Both the position numbers and the translations under genes were made by a program. A stretch of DNA of 64,000 nucleotides from Lepeophtheirus salmonis. Taxonomy: Eukaryota > Arthropoda > Copepoda > Siphonostomatoida > Caligidae. Under the pieces are notes generated by a model. The model had not been told where the DNA came from. It did not search any database and worked only from the letters and a program-made list of their open reading frames with translations. The stretch covers positions 55,668,492 to 55,732,491 of the forward strand of contig NC_052136.2 of assembly GCF_016086655.4 (NCBI RefSeq), read 5' to 3'. Shown one piece after another: positions 35,121-46,471 of the stretch. The stretch's first letter is position 1. Every line of letters starts with the position of its first letter.

Positions 35121-36328
35121 TAGCTTCTTACCTTGTTTATTTAAAAGAATAAATTATCAAATAGCTATAACGTATTAAGCGAGACGAGGGAATCGACAGC
35201 TGAGGACAAAAAACATAGGGTATTTTTGTGTTTTTGTTAACGCCGTAATGAAAGATGAGCAAACGGTAGTTCAATTTCAATATTTTTTCTTCTCTAAACC
35301 TTATAGTCTCATTTAAAAAAGTGTGTAAAGATCTATACAGACATAGAACACGAACTATTCTTAATTTGTTTTTGTTTTTTATGAAGCAGAAGAGTTCAGA
35401 TTTAATTTTAATTTCTTCATATCTGTGCAAGGTCTCCCCTAGTTATTCAAATACATACACTATAATATTATGTAAGAACCTCTAGGTAGTTTAAAAAAAA
35501 GGTACACATCAAAAAAATATATAGAATTAAAATTTGTGAAGAAAAAAAAAGATCTAATTTTGTCCAAATATTATTATTGCATTTATAAAATACACACAAA
35601 TCGACGAAGGTCAATACATACACAATCTATGGTATTTAACATCTTGTATCAGGTTTTTTTCGGTATATACCTTGACGGAAGTAGGAGTAGAGCCTTTAAT
35701 TGTTACTATTATACATAATGTATGTAATATAGATAAGCCAAAGAAGAAAACGTAAAAAACTTCCGGTCATATATTTTAAGTAGGTTCCGTGAGTTGAACT
35801 TACTGTTGATTGGTTATTACTATTACTTATGATTAGGAGTATTCGTCCCTAGTGGAGACTGTGAGCAGGGTGTTTTTATATAGTTGAAATGATTGTAACG
35901 TTCATTGATGCGAACTGAAATTTAGCCTATTATTGAATGATAAAATATATATCTAATGTGATGGCCCATGACATACCAGGTTTCATTCTTTCACACAATT
36001 ACTTAATGGTAATTAATACTATTGCACCATATTGTATTCGTATCATATTTGAATCATGTGTTTTAGATAATTTTTTGGCTAAAAAACTTCACGAATCCCA
36101 TTGCAAATATATATATTCTATCGTTTATTTTACTGAAAATAATGCAAATTTCCTACTGTTGACCTTCCAGTGTTGCAAACGGTTTGGGAATTACAAATCT
36201 AATTTAAGAAGGGTTAAATCGAGAAAATAATTAATTTTTTTTTAGCAAGAACAGTCAGCAATCTTAGAAAAGTTCAATTTCCAACACAAAAAAATCAAAA
36301 AGTAAGCATTTTTGCAATAAGAAATAGG
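35121..36328. other. AT-rich DNA, nothing recognised
   Basis: Several frames of 60-97 codons occur on both strands, all AT-rich and without motifs. Confidence 0.5.
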
Positions 36329-36336
36329 CACTAGAG

Positions 36337-36554
36337 TAGGAATGTTCAATTCGTCATCACGGCCTCCATTCCAGCTCACAACTAATTCAAAACGTGTAGA
36401 ATGCAGATGCTACGTACAAACAATGAAAAATATGTATTTAATAGTCTTTTTATGAAGCCATTTTTCATAAAATTTAATTTAATAGGTTTTGTAGCCTATT
36501 AAAATGTTTCAAGTAGCAATACGGCCCATTATATTAAAAGGTTGGACATCCCTG
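36337..36554. mobile_element. 218-bp hAT-type MITE with 8-bp target duplication
   Basis: The ends TAGGAATGTTCAATTCGTC and, reversed, CAGGGATGTCCAACCTTTT form an imperfect inverted repeat. The flanks CACTAGAG (36329-36336) and CAATAGAG (36555-36562) match at 7 of 8. No coding capacity. CAGGGATGTCCAAC is a common hAT-type terminus. Confidence 0.82.
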
Positions 36555-36562
36555 CAATAGAG

Positions 36563-37089
36563 TGTAAAGTATTTCATTTTTTGTAAAAAGTAGGAATATG
36601 GAGGTATAAAATTATTCTTTTTCATTAGTAAATGCAATTTACAAAGTTTGGCCCATTTTAATGAATGTTCAGAGGTAGCTTCATGGCCACAAAAGTTTTG
36701 AAATTAACATTTTTTCTTAGAAAAAATAAAGTGATTCATTACAGATTTTAAATTAAAATACAATAAATTGAGTTACTTAAAATTACTATTAATTTTTTTA
36801 TAAATTTTTATGTGGACTCAGTATTTAACTGTTTATAATAACGATCATATACCTTCTACGTAATTTTGAAACGAAATGTACTTTCAACAAAAAACTTTAA
36901 AATCTCGATTTAATATACCAATCAAAAATATTTTATTTTGACCGATTTTCTAAAAAAATACCTTTTTGTTTTTCAAAATAGGGTGGGTACCTAATTACAA
37001 AAAATACGAAAATTCTCACAACGTACTAACCTAGTGGTCGTTACAGGGTTAATTATGATTTTATTGATCCAGGGAAGTACAAATAAATA
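36563..37089. other. AT-rich DNA, nothing recognised
   Basis: No frame or repeat to report. Confidence 0.5.
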
Positions 37090-37091
37090 TA

Positions 37092-37983
37092 GAGGGAGCG
37101 GGGATCAAATTGTCGCCTACTTTAAACCTTGATAACTTGAAGACGACATTATCAAATAAAAAACCGGTTACCAAATAGGAAAGCTATTCTCGCCAGCTGA
37201 CGATATGTAGTTCAGTTAGCACCATGCCGTCATCATATGAGGAGATAAATAGCTATAAGTGGAACGAGGAGCTTTCGAGGTCCGCCGTAGTCATGGCATT
37301 GGTTAATAATGGAGGTGAAATCTCCAATTCAACGATTGCTTCAACCTTAGGAGTGAATTTATGGACTGTTCAGCGTATCCGTAAGAAGCTAGAGGACACC
37401 TGGGATGTTGATGCCACCATAAAGAGGGCACCCAAGGAGGAGGGCCCCGACAGGAAGGTCAGGGACACCGACTTTGTCAACAAGGTGAAGAAGATGGTTG
37501 AGGATGACCCTACCAGGTCCATGAAGGCCGGAGACAAGCCTTGGGTGTGGCAACAGGACTCAGCACCCTGCCATGTGTCCAAAATCTCCATGTAGTGGTT
37601 AACCGAGAACTGTTATGACGTCGTAACCAAGGATTTGTGGCCTCCTAACTCTCCCGACCTTAATCCTTTGGACTATTTTGTCTGGAACTATGTCGAGAAA
37701 CATACTAACAGGCATCCCCATAGCACCAAAGGCCAGCCTGATAGACTCCATGAAGGAGTTATTCGGCAACATGGACAATGAGATGGTCAGAAGAGCCTGC
37801 GGCCGGTTCAGAGGCCGTATTGAGGCCGTTATTGATGCCAACGGTGATTATACCAAATGAATGGCTACTCTATACCTATATGCTCGTCATAGTTTTAATT
37901 TTCAATAAAAAGTTAAAAAATGTATATTTTGTGTTGTTTTTTGTAGAAAAATATTTTGGCGACAATTTGATCCCCACTCCCTT
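37092..37983 (+). mobile_element. 892-bp internally deleted mariner with near-perfect inverted repeats
   Basis: Left GAGGGAGCGGGGATCAAATT and reversed right AAGGGAGTGGGGATCAAATT continue into GTCGCC, with 24 of 26 positions identical. TA flanks both sides (37090-37091 and 37984-37985). It carries one damaged, centrally deleted transposase. Well-kept ends and an open N-terminal frame indicate a fairly recent copy. The termini are clean, so it could in principle be mobilised by a full-length relative elsewhere. Confidence 0.93.
37224..37860 (+). pseudogene. Mariner-type transposase, central deletion, one stop and one frameshift
   Basis: The start MPSSYEEINSYKWNEELSRS opens a 123-codon frame with the HTH (ISNSTIASTLGVNLWTVQRI) and linker (VDATIKRAPKEEG, VNKVKKMVEDDPTRSMK). 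At residue about 103 it jumps to GDKPWVWQQDSAPCHVSKIS, which holds the second catalytic Asp; the first Asp region, some 150-200 residues in the family, is missing. A TAG at 37593 follows, then in frame WPPNSPDLNPLDYFVWNYVE (third Asp) and KHTNRHPHSTK. A frameshift near 37735 leads to the C-terminus RACGRFRGRIEAVIDANGDY and TGA. Inactive as a transposase; the N-terminal 123-residue product could still bind DNA (inference). Confidence 0.92.
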
Positions 37984-37985
37984 TA

Positions 37986-38586
37986 CTTATATATTTTGCA
38001 AAGTTGAATAAAACCTATTATTTACTAATTTTTAATCATTAATTGAGAAGTGGGCAGTAGTATTAGTACCTAATAATGATTCAAATTCACTTACTCATGA
38101 TCAGAAATGAAAAAAATATGACAATTATTCTTTCATTCTTGAAGAGAGAACATATTAGTATACACTTTACAGTAATCACTATAGTGTGAAAGACAAAAAG
38201 AAAGACTAAGGATTTGTTGCCGTGTTATAAGTGAGAATCCTTCTTCTACTCAGAATAGAATTAAGGATCGACAGCTTAGTAATTCCTGCCAATGTCCTTG
38301 CAAGTAGGTTTATTTTTGCCTCCTTAAAGAGCAATTTCTTCCAATACAATACGAATACTATAAACATATCAGAATATTCCACTTTTACGCATAAACTAAG
38401 CATAGAAATAAATAAAAAAATCGTAAAAAGAAACCCCCAAAGTAACATATTTCAAAGTCACAATAAAAGGTTCTATCCACTAAGATAATCTGTATATTTT
38501 ATGCAGCTATGGTTAAGATGTTTGTGTATAATTCCTCTTTTTTTAAATGTATTACGTGAGTACTCACTACTCCTATGGCATATGTA
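37986..38586. other. AT-rich DNA, nothing recognised
   Basis: Overlapping 80- and 85-codon frames on opposite strands at 38206-38488 show no motif. Confidence 0.5.
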
Positions 38587-39831
38587 CAGGGTGACCCATA
38601 AGTCTTAGAATTGTTTCAAGAGCTAAAAATGTACAGAAATATTCATTTTCTCGAAACATCTTTTTACAGCATTGCAGTCAACGTAATATTTCCTTCAAAA
38701 TGAGTTTTACTTCATTTCACATGACCACCATTTGCAGGAAATAAAACCCTCAAACGCTTCGGAACTGTTTGAAATTCTGCATAGATGGTCTCCTCCGACA
38801 ATTTGACCCATGCAGACACTATGGTGGCATGAACACTAACTTCCCTCTCCAGAATGGACTATATGGAGAGGTACAGTACGTAGAGATCTGGAGAAGAAGA
38901 TGCCACATGCCCTTACTCCAAAATTGCTCGAAAGTAGTTTGGTAAAATTCTTGCACAGACCTTGTAGTATGTGAAGGTGCTCCGTTCTGCGAGAAGCAGT
39001 AAGATCCTTCACAATGCTGTTCCTAGATTCAGGAAAGTACTTGAGACTGTAAAATGTCCAGATAGACAGGGTGATTAACCTTCAAACGCTCGGGAATGAA
39101 GATCAGGGGAAATTTGAACCCGAGGAATTGACACCCGCCCAGACCATCACCGAGACTGTGCTCGTTCAGGGGAATGTCCTCAATGCTCTGACCCCGTATC
39201 CGGTTGTTGAGGCTGTTATAAGCCAGGTCCACATTCAAGATCTTTACGTCAGTCAAAAAGATTGAAACTTGTGTACAATAATTGAGGAATTTCAGAAGCA
39301 CTTTCGACTGGATCAGCCTCTTGACCATTTTGACCTCTCTGAGAAGCTGTGTATATACATACGATACGGCTTTATCCTCACGTCCTTCCTAACAACTCTA
39401 CACATCCTCATGAGCCATCTTTCTCATGGAGCGCTTCTTTTTGTGGTTGATCTTCGACCTCGTTACCTTGATCACACTGTCCTCATGGATCTCGGGCGAC
39501 CACTCCTAGCCCCGTAATCGACATTCCCGGTCTCTTTGTATCGTTCGACCGTGTACTGGACGATGACTTGAAAACATTGTGGTCTATCAGGGCCTTGGTA
39601 ATGGCCTCACCGCTCTTCCATTACAAATGAAGAGAAATTATGGCGCTCTTCGGTTTCATGATGTCGTCGTTAGAGGCTCAAGAACACGTTTTATAAAAAG
39701 TATGTATAAAAAAAAAATATATATATATAGAAGCTGCATGAATCATAAGCAACAAATTGAATCAAAATATACACTGGCCTAGAAGAAATATTAAGTTGAA
39801 GTTGCTATCCTAAGTCTTAAGGGTAGCCCTG
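38587..39831 (-). mobile_element. 1245-bp Tc1/mariner-like element with CAGGGTGACCC ends
   Basis: The left end CAGGGTGACCCATAAGTCTT and reversed right end CAGGGCTACCCTTAAGACTT form an inverted repeat with a few mismatches. TA duplications lie at 38585-38586 and 39832-39833. The length is that of a complete Tc1/mariner element. Its transposase runs on the minus strand from 39659 to 38712 and is disrupted. Confidence 0.88.
38712..39659 (-). pseudogene. Tc1/mariner-like transposase, near full length, frameshifted
   Basis: Start MKPKSAIISLHL near 39659 (HTH, with stops), then KPYRMYIHSFSERSKWSRG-like sequence in shifting frames. A clean 99-codon frame (39029-39328) begins MVKRLIQSKVLLKFLNYCTQ and includes VSIFLTDVKILNVDLAYN, carrying the first catalytic Asp (family FTDEK; here the Glu is changed to Val), then RGQSIEDIP, KFPLIFIPERLKVNHPVYLD and ILQSQVL. 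Downstream, across frames, come traces up to PANGGHVK and TGA at 38712-38714. The QQDGAPSH and SPDLNP motifs around the second and third Asp are not readable. It is nearly colinear with an intact family member but is not functional. Confidence 0.85.
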
Positions 39832-39832
39832 T

Positions 39833-40230
39833 ATAAATATAATGGAGTTTGTGTCCTTTATGGCCCACACCGTTGGACCTAGGAGGCAGAACCTTTGCAT
39901 GGGTGTCTCTTTTGAACTTGACTAAGCTAAGACGGGGTTCCAATAAACGGGGGAATAGTCATATAAGGGGGGCTTATTCTATGCCAAAAAAAAAATTGTT
40001 TTTGGAATTCAAAGAGACTAGATAAGGCGTTAAGTTATAAGTTAAAAGTTTTTCAGCTGGAAAATTGGATTTCTGATAGAATATTATATTCGTAGAAAAT
40101 ATACAGTTTTGAAGAAAATTGTCTGGAAATTCGTTTACATATCAATTTCATAAATAAAAATTTATATTGAACGGTAATATCTGTCTTTTTCTGAATAAAT
40201 TTTCATTTTTTTCATCAAATATAAAAATGG
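39833..40230 (+). repeat. Helitron-like dispersed repeat, copy 2
   Basis: Immediately after the Tc1/mariner-like element, TATAAATATAATGGAGTTTG opens a stretch colinear with 18973-19450: GTTGGACCTAGGAGG, ACCTTTGCATGGGTGTCTCT, GGAATTCAAAGAGACTA, TATTATATTCGTAGAAAAT, GGAAATTCGTTTACAT, ATATCTGTCTTTTTCTGAAT. The 5' start was probably displaced by insertion of the neighbouring element. The end is approximate. Confidence 0.5.
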
Positions 40231-42470
40231 AAACAATGATCAAATCTTGATTGGTTTGTCTCTTACGCCTATTGTCGCTGTATATCTAGGAATCAGAGTA
40301 TTTTCTATCCCTAAAAATGGATCGTCCTGTTATCAATGTGGATCCCTAAAATCTTCGTTACCTTTTTTCTCCCTTTCTTCAAGTGGTATTAAATCTTCGC
40401 ATGAAAGACACAAATGTGCCCTCAAATATTCTTGCTAATCCTTGGGAACATTTAGGATGAAGGAGCCCTAAGTGAGTGATGACGTAAATATTCGATGTAC
40501 TCCGCATTCAGAAGAAGTTTGAATGTATCTTTCTCTTTTCTTGGAGAAAGGCCATCTTAATAATATACTCCGAAATTGTTTTAATTCGATGGAAAGATGC
40601 AAGTCCATTTTGTATAATTTTAAATATTTTTTTTTTTCTTTGGCCCTTGATACGTCATATCTAGTGATACACAGAAATTAAATAATAATGACAACTGCTA
40701 AGGAAAATATAATTAATTATCCAGATTACCAATTCCCAAAAAAGACTGGTCCAGCTAAAAAATTAACACGATTTACATCAGTATATATGGTCAAACTAGA
40801 TTATCTGCCTAGGTAAAAGATTAATTCTGTAACAGTCAAGTAATAATTTTGAACTGTTCCTCTTTGTCTTAAATGGGATGAGAATATTTTTGGGAGGAAT
40901 TTTAATTATTCATAAGAAAAGGAAATTTACAAGACAGGATCGAGCCTATACACAACTACTCCTGTATCATCTAAAAAAGATGACAAACGTGATCTCTCTC
41001 ACTCTTTTCTTCACAGGCCTTACTGAGATCACCTCATAGTATTCAGTTCTACGTTATTTCCTTCATATCCCAACTCCAGTAATTTTCTGGGTGTTTTAAT
41101 GCTCCAACACTAAAATGGCCATTTTTTAATATGAAACTATATTTGTTCTTAGTTGTTGTTACATATGATACTACAACTACAAATGGAAATCGTGTGTACA
41201 ATAAAAAAAAAAGAAATAATCTAGAATCAGCTGGGACAAGGGAGGAGAATGAAATAAACAGGCACATTGGCAAGAATTACTCAGATGTCGATCCCCAATT
41301 CTACTCCAAGTCCAACCAGGACTTTCAATTATATCTCCGAAACAAATCTTCAAGGTTACACTCCGTTTTTTATGAGCACACACAAATTTTTCATCGGGTT
41401 TTGAATATAATTGAATAAATTTGGGAAAGGAAGTTCTCTACTCAGAAGTTAAATAATAATGACAACTCCTAAGGAAAAGAAAATCCATTCTTCAAATATG
41501 ACAAATTTAAAAAAAACAAAAAATAGGCTAGCTAAAAAATTTACATCACGAACTACAAGCATCAGTAAACTATTTTAATACTTTGTTAACATTATATCAT
41601 TTACCTTAGAATTCATAATATAAAAATGGAATTGGAGAAAAGAATATCAAATTTTGTAGAGTGTAGAGGACAGATTATTTCCGAATAAAAAAAAATATAT
41701 ATTGTCAAACAAAAGATGTTTTATACAGAATAACATATATCCTACCTTAATCCCTTTCCATCTCTTTTTTTACATTCATCGTTGGGGTAAAAAAACACTT
41801 AAAAAACCTCAATAATTAATCCTTAAATTTGCTAATAAATTAGAAACAAATGAAATATTTCTTACACGTCTTCTTCATATTTAGACTCGTTTTTATTTCG
41901 TCAAGAAAAAAAAAAATGATTGGTTTTATTCAGCAAAAACATTCACTAGAATTATTTAGTTTTATCTTTGCTTCGTAATTGTCAGCAAAAAACGTTTGTA
42001 CTGAATACATTTTGTATAGTTATAACTGACAAAATTAACACCGGATAAATTAAGAAATATGCATGACACCGATAAGAAATTACAAAAATATTTTAGTATC
42101 TGGGGTAGATAAACACCCCCATGGAACTAACAACAGGATAATCCTACTGTTCGTTGGTAGAGGGTTTATGATTAACCTATAGCTGACCTGCCATGTGTAG
42201 TAAGATATCAAAGGCATTTGATATTTAAAAGTTGTGCAGATTTATTTAATGATGACATTATTATCCTCAGAGAGAATTTGAGTTGTGTATAATATATATT
42301 AACAAAGAAAAGTATATCTGTATGTCGATATACAATCCATACAGGGATTTCGGATCAAAGAAATAACAATGTAGTCATATTTATGAGGAATCCTGCATGT
42401 AGCATCGAGCGTGTGCTTCAAATTAAAAAAGAAAAGAATATTGTTTATATTGAGTTGTAAACGGTAATGT
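40231..42470. other. AT-rich DNA, no gene supported
   Basis: A 95-codon frame at 41131-41418 and a 63-codon frame at 40247-40438 have slightly better composition than the flanks but no recognisable motif or splice signals. I leave them uncalled. Confidence 0.4.
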
Positions 42471-42944
42471 AAAAATTTCTTAGCGTTTTTTCCCTTTATT
42501 TTGACAATAAAATCAATATTGTTAGGAGTATCTGATATATATGGTTCCAAACGGTTAATCTTCAGTGCCTGGGAAATGGAATAAGTGCTCAAATTCTGGT
42601 TTAACTCGACGATTTCTATTATTTTATCGAGATCTTCGACATTTGGCCTACAAGAGCGTGCCTCACCTTCGATGTTCATATTACCAGAACAGAATTGATG
42701 GAACCACCGCTTTGATGTTACAATCCATACTATATTGGGTCCATAAACAGTACAAAAAAAAAAATTACGGCCTGCTCCACCTTTTTACCATTGTCGTAAT
42801 CATACTGAAGAATTTATCGACAAGGCTTGACCAGTTACAAAAATCTATCAATGAAGGTTTTTTATGCAATGTATTAATTGTTAGATATAGCTAGCTCCTT
42901 AAAGACATCTAGGGAAAAACCTTCCGAACTTTTTACTTAACCTA
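42471..42944 (-). mobile_element. Mariner-derived MITE, copy 3
   Basis: The left end (GGTAATGTAAAAATTTCTTA then GCGTTTTTTCCCTTTA) pairs with the reversed right end (TAGGTTAAGTAAAAAGTTCG then GAAGGTTTTTCCCTA). Minus strand around 42680: MNIEGEARSCRPNVEDLDKI, IEIVELNQNLSTYSISQALK, the second half of the mariner HTH region, open for 126 codons before a stop; the first half is readable upstream with a frameshift. The catalytic domain is deleted at about the same place as in the 33-kb copy. Confidence 0.82.
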
Positions 42945-43344
42945 ATAAAAGTATAGTATGTAAAAATGAAGAAAATACCGCAGGTCTTTTATAACTTTTT
43001 TTTATTATAAAATAATAGTTGTAGTACCTGACATTGTCCGGAGTTTTTAAGTGTCGACAAACAGACAAACTTTACTTTAAGAATATAACAGATACTTTCT
43101 CAAGAAATCTTGAATGTTGTTCTCTGTTTTTCATGAGCACACTACCACATAGTTACTCAATACTTGGATGTTTTCTCCTTAAGAATGAAAGAATAATATT
43201 AACAGCCACATAATTTTTTTATGTGACTTAATGAGCCAGAGAAATGAGTTGAGGACCTCATATACAGATAAACTTTGTTTCATTAATATATGAGTTGAGA
43301 ACTCATTTTTAACAACAAGCGTGGGTACCTAAAACTCATGTTAA

Positions 43345-44103
43345 AAAAGAGTCACTCCCCAAATTTAGGAATTTTTGCTCTTTATTAAAAAAAAATTTAT
43401 ATTTGATTTTTTTTTTCAAAAACATTTAATATTCAAAATTTAATTTTTTTTTTAAATAGTTCATAATTTTTTAATTTTTTTAAAATTTCATATATGAAAT
43501 TTTTTTCCAAAAATTAATTCCTCAAAAAAAAAATTCTAAAAGTTCGAATTTTGCATTTTTTTTTCAAAAAATTTAATTTATCATATTATTTAAGAAAAAA
43601 AAATTTTTTTAATCCAAGAACCTCCCCAAATTTAGGAATTTTTGCTCTTTATTAAAAAAATTTATATTTGATTTTTTTTTTATTTAATATTCAAAATTTA
43701 TTTTTTGAAAATTTTTTGATTTTTTTTTTTTTCAAAAAAAATTCCTCAAAAAAATAAAAGTTAATTTTATTTTTTTTTCAAAAAAAATTTTCATATTTTT
43801 AAGAAAAAAATTTTTTTTCCAAGAAAAATAGAATTTTTTCTTTATTAAAAAAATTTATAATTTTTTTTCAAAAACATTTTTTAATTTTTGAAAATTTTTT
43901 TTTCCAAAAATTGAATTCAAAAAATTTAATTTATCATATTATTTAAGAAAAAAAAAAAAAAAAAATTCAAAAAGTTGAAAATTTTTAAAATTTCATAATT
44001 TTTAATTTTTTTTTTTCAAAAAAAAAAAAAGTCCATTTATGATATTATTTAAGAAAAAATTTTTTTTTTTAATCCAAGAACCAAGCCCCGAGACACCCCC
44101 CAA

Positions 44104-44138
<35 letters not shown>

Positions 44139-44154
44139 TCCTGTGGATGCCCCT
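43345..44154 (+). repeat. Dispersed AT-rich repeat family (copy 5, expanded)
   Basis: About 810 bases, over 90% A/T, with three starts of the same subunit (CCCCAAATTTAGGAATTTTTG at 43356 and 43624; partial near 43830) and long A/T homopolymers. The tail AATCCAAGAACCAAGCCCC, an A20-plus TA run, and GTGGATGCCCCT match the family end. The head terminus is missing. Tandem duplication of the interior makes it the longest copy here. Confidence 0.75.
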
Positions 44155-44389
44155 AGAATGGGACTATATATTATATAGAATAATAAAAATTACTACTATA
44201 TATAGGGTTATCAACGAGGGAGAGTAGATAAAGTTCAGTCATGTTGCGGTCTAGAGACTGAAGACCACCTTGGCTCATCACGTCATATTTTTTTCTAAAA
44301 AATCTTTTATTATTTATTTTTGTATTCTTAAGGAGAGAGCATATAAGTATTGAGTAACTACGAGAGAAGTTATCTTCTATATGAATAAA

Positions 44390-44700
44390 GCAAACTTTGA
44401 CTGTACAAGAGTTAAAGAAAATAGCCCAGGCCAATTCCCTTATGTCCATGATGGTCCATTCAAGAGATCTCGGGGTTTAAAACCAGATAGACTAGATAGC
44501 TATTTAAAAAAAAAGTTGGTGGCAAGAGCCTTATAAACAGCCATGATGCCAACCCCTTCGACGACACTTTTTTGTTACATGTCGAGGGGAAGGTCTGCAA
44601 ACATCGAGGCCCTCAAACCCACTGTCAGCCAGCAGTGGGACGCCATGACAGAGGACTACAGCCACAGCGGGTGCCAGGCCTTAAAATCGGAGTTATTCTA
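44390..44700 (+). pseudogene. Tc1/mariner transposase relic, central deletion (8.2-kb family)
   Basis: The plus translation gives ELKKIAQANSLMSMMVHSRD and LGV followed by KKVGGKSL, then NPFDDTFLLHVEGKVC, and in another frame SQQWDAMTEDYSHSGCQA: the same N-terminal linker plus C-terminal pieces as at 8181-8772, with the catalytic centre missing. Shorter and more damaged than that copy. Confidence 0.72.
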
Positions 44701-46239
44701 GTCTTATTTTATAATCTTTTTTCCTTCCTTTCTTGTATCAGCTGATTGTAGCTGATTCAATGAAACGTCGTCATGAGCAGTATTCTTTCTCTCCTCCAAA
44801 ACATTATTCAAATATGCTAGGGTTAGCATGTTGATTTTTTGGTTTCTTTTTTAACATGCCCATTCCACACTGGATTTTCACCTTTGTGTATTACTATACT
44901 ACAAATCAAAGTGACTCGGTGACTAAATAAATAAGTAACTTGCCCAAAATATTATGACATGACTGAAAATACTTCTTCTTTGTTATTTAATTAAATAAAT
45001 ATTATTATTCGTTATGAGAACAATTATTTAGACAAATACATTTGATGCGTGTGTGTGTGCAAGGTTCCGTTGATAATTGATGTTATCCATGCTTATTTAT
45101 AGAAATAGCAATATCACACTAATTAATTAGAAGCCAGCTTTGAATTTAAAATTGATTATCTCAGATTGATGATTTGACGTCATAGAGTGATATGTACATA
45201 AATATTTAACATGTTCAATGTTCATATATTATAATGTGTAGAAGTTACAATTTCTACTTCTTATAGTACCTTATTGGAACTATTGGAACAGTCATTTTAA
45301 TTCATAGCCAAATATTAATTTTAATTTTGACCTATTGAAATTACTTATTTATCATTCATTTACGAGTAAAACACAACTGAGAACTTTATGTCCAACATAG
45401 AATACTTATTACCTAGTTATTTTTATGAAAAAATGTTTAAAAAAATATAAATCACAGGTATATTCAATTTTTGCATTATCCTTATCTCAAATACTATGAA
45501 TTCTTCACATCATTTTTTTGGTTGCAAATTGTACAATTTGATTAGACAAGTTACCACTTGTACAAAATAGCAACACAATAGTACACAACATTTACAAACA
45601 TTATAGTATTAGAGAGATGAAACTAGACTTCTGCATCCCTTGGATAACACAAAATAAAAGGACTGGAAGGTGCAAATAGGGGGAGACTGAATTAACAGTT
45701 GTTTAGGATGACACTTTCTTTAATGATTGGATAGCCAGTGATTCGTCGATTTAATTACGAAGATATGTAATAACTAATAATACTATTAAACTAATCACAG
45801 ATATTCTCCAACTACTGAAAGATTATTCTTATAAAAACTTACATCACTTTCATGGCTTCAAGAATGAAATGCAGAGCTAAGAGTCATTAAAAAAAGCTTT
45901 GGCTTGAGTTAAACTCCCAAGACGAAAAGTTTCACCCAGCAAAATTTTTTGTAGAGTTAACACAAAAACAGTTTTGGAACAAAAATGAAGAATAGGATTT
46001 TTTTTTTTACATCATTTTTAAACGTATACCCCAATATTTTACTCAATTGTAGGATCTGTATTCAAATTTCTGGAATGAATTTTGATACCCAAGAAGGTTT
46101 GCTATAATTAATAACTTTCATTTTATAAATAATAAAGGTTTATTTGGCCCGATATGACCTTTCAAATAAAATCCATCCATTTATAAAAAATATAAATGAA
46201 TTTTCCCTACTTTAGTTGAAATTTGCGATGAATTTTAAG
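44701..46239. other. AT-rich DNA, nothing recognised
   Basis: Only short frames. A (GT)n-like run lies at 45049-45059. Confidence 0.5.
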
Positions 46240-46471
46240 CAGTTGTTCTTAACCTGGGTTCGATGAGGTAGTCTCAAGGGGTCGGCGGAGATCAAAACAC
46301 ATATGATTTGTGATGACACGCTCCACTTGAACAATTAAAAAGGGTTCGGCGGAGGTCAAAACACACATGGTTAATGATGACACAATCCACTCGACCAATT
46401 AAGAAGGGCTCGCTTAATGTTCATATGAAACTGGTGGGATTCAGTACATCCAACAAGATTAAGAACCAGTG
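46240..46471. mobile_element. 232-bp hAT-like MITE containing a 64-bp tandem duplication
   Basis: The left end CAGTTGTTCTTAACCTGGGT and reversed right end CACTGGTTCTTAATCTTGTT are similar inverted repeats of the CAGTGGTTCTTAACC type common in hAT MITEs. No 8-bp duplication could be confirmed. The middle is a tandem repeat with an exact 64-bp period (GGTCGGCGGAG/GTTCGGCGGAG). Confidence 0.65.
46276..46420 (+). repeat. 64-bp tandem repeat, two units plus a partial third
   Basis: AAGGGGTCGGCGG starts at 46276, AAGGGTTCGGCGG at 46340 and AAGGGCTCGC at 46404, giving an exact period of 64. The units share ATCAAAACACA and TGATGACAC words and differ at around ten positions. Confidence 0.88.

Noticed and set aside
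35137..36230. Several 60-97 codon frames on both strands
   Set aside because: AT-rich composition, no motifs, no splice or initiation context. Expected by chance in this sequence.
41049..41418. Overlapping 68-95 codon frames on both strands
   Set aside because: Considered as possible exons, but no family resemblance and all three overlap in different frames.
42565..42894. 109-codon plus-strand frame
   Set aside because: Antisense to the mariner HTH relic in the 42.5-kb MITE.
44101..44137. Long A20/TA runs as poly(A) tails of LINE or SINE insertions
   Set aside because: They sit inside the AT-rich family, at the same place in its tail in other copies, and no LINE endonuclease or RT sequence precedes them.
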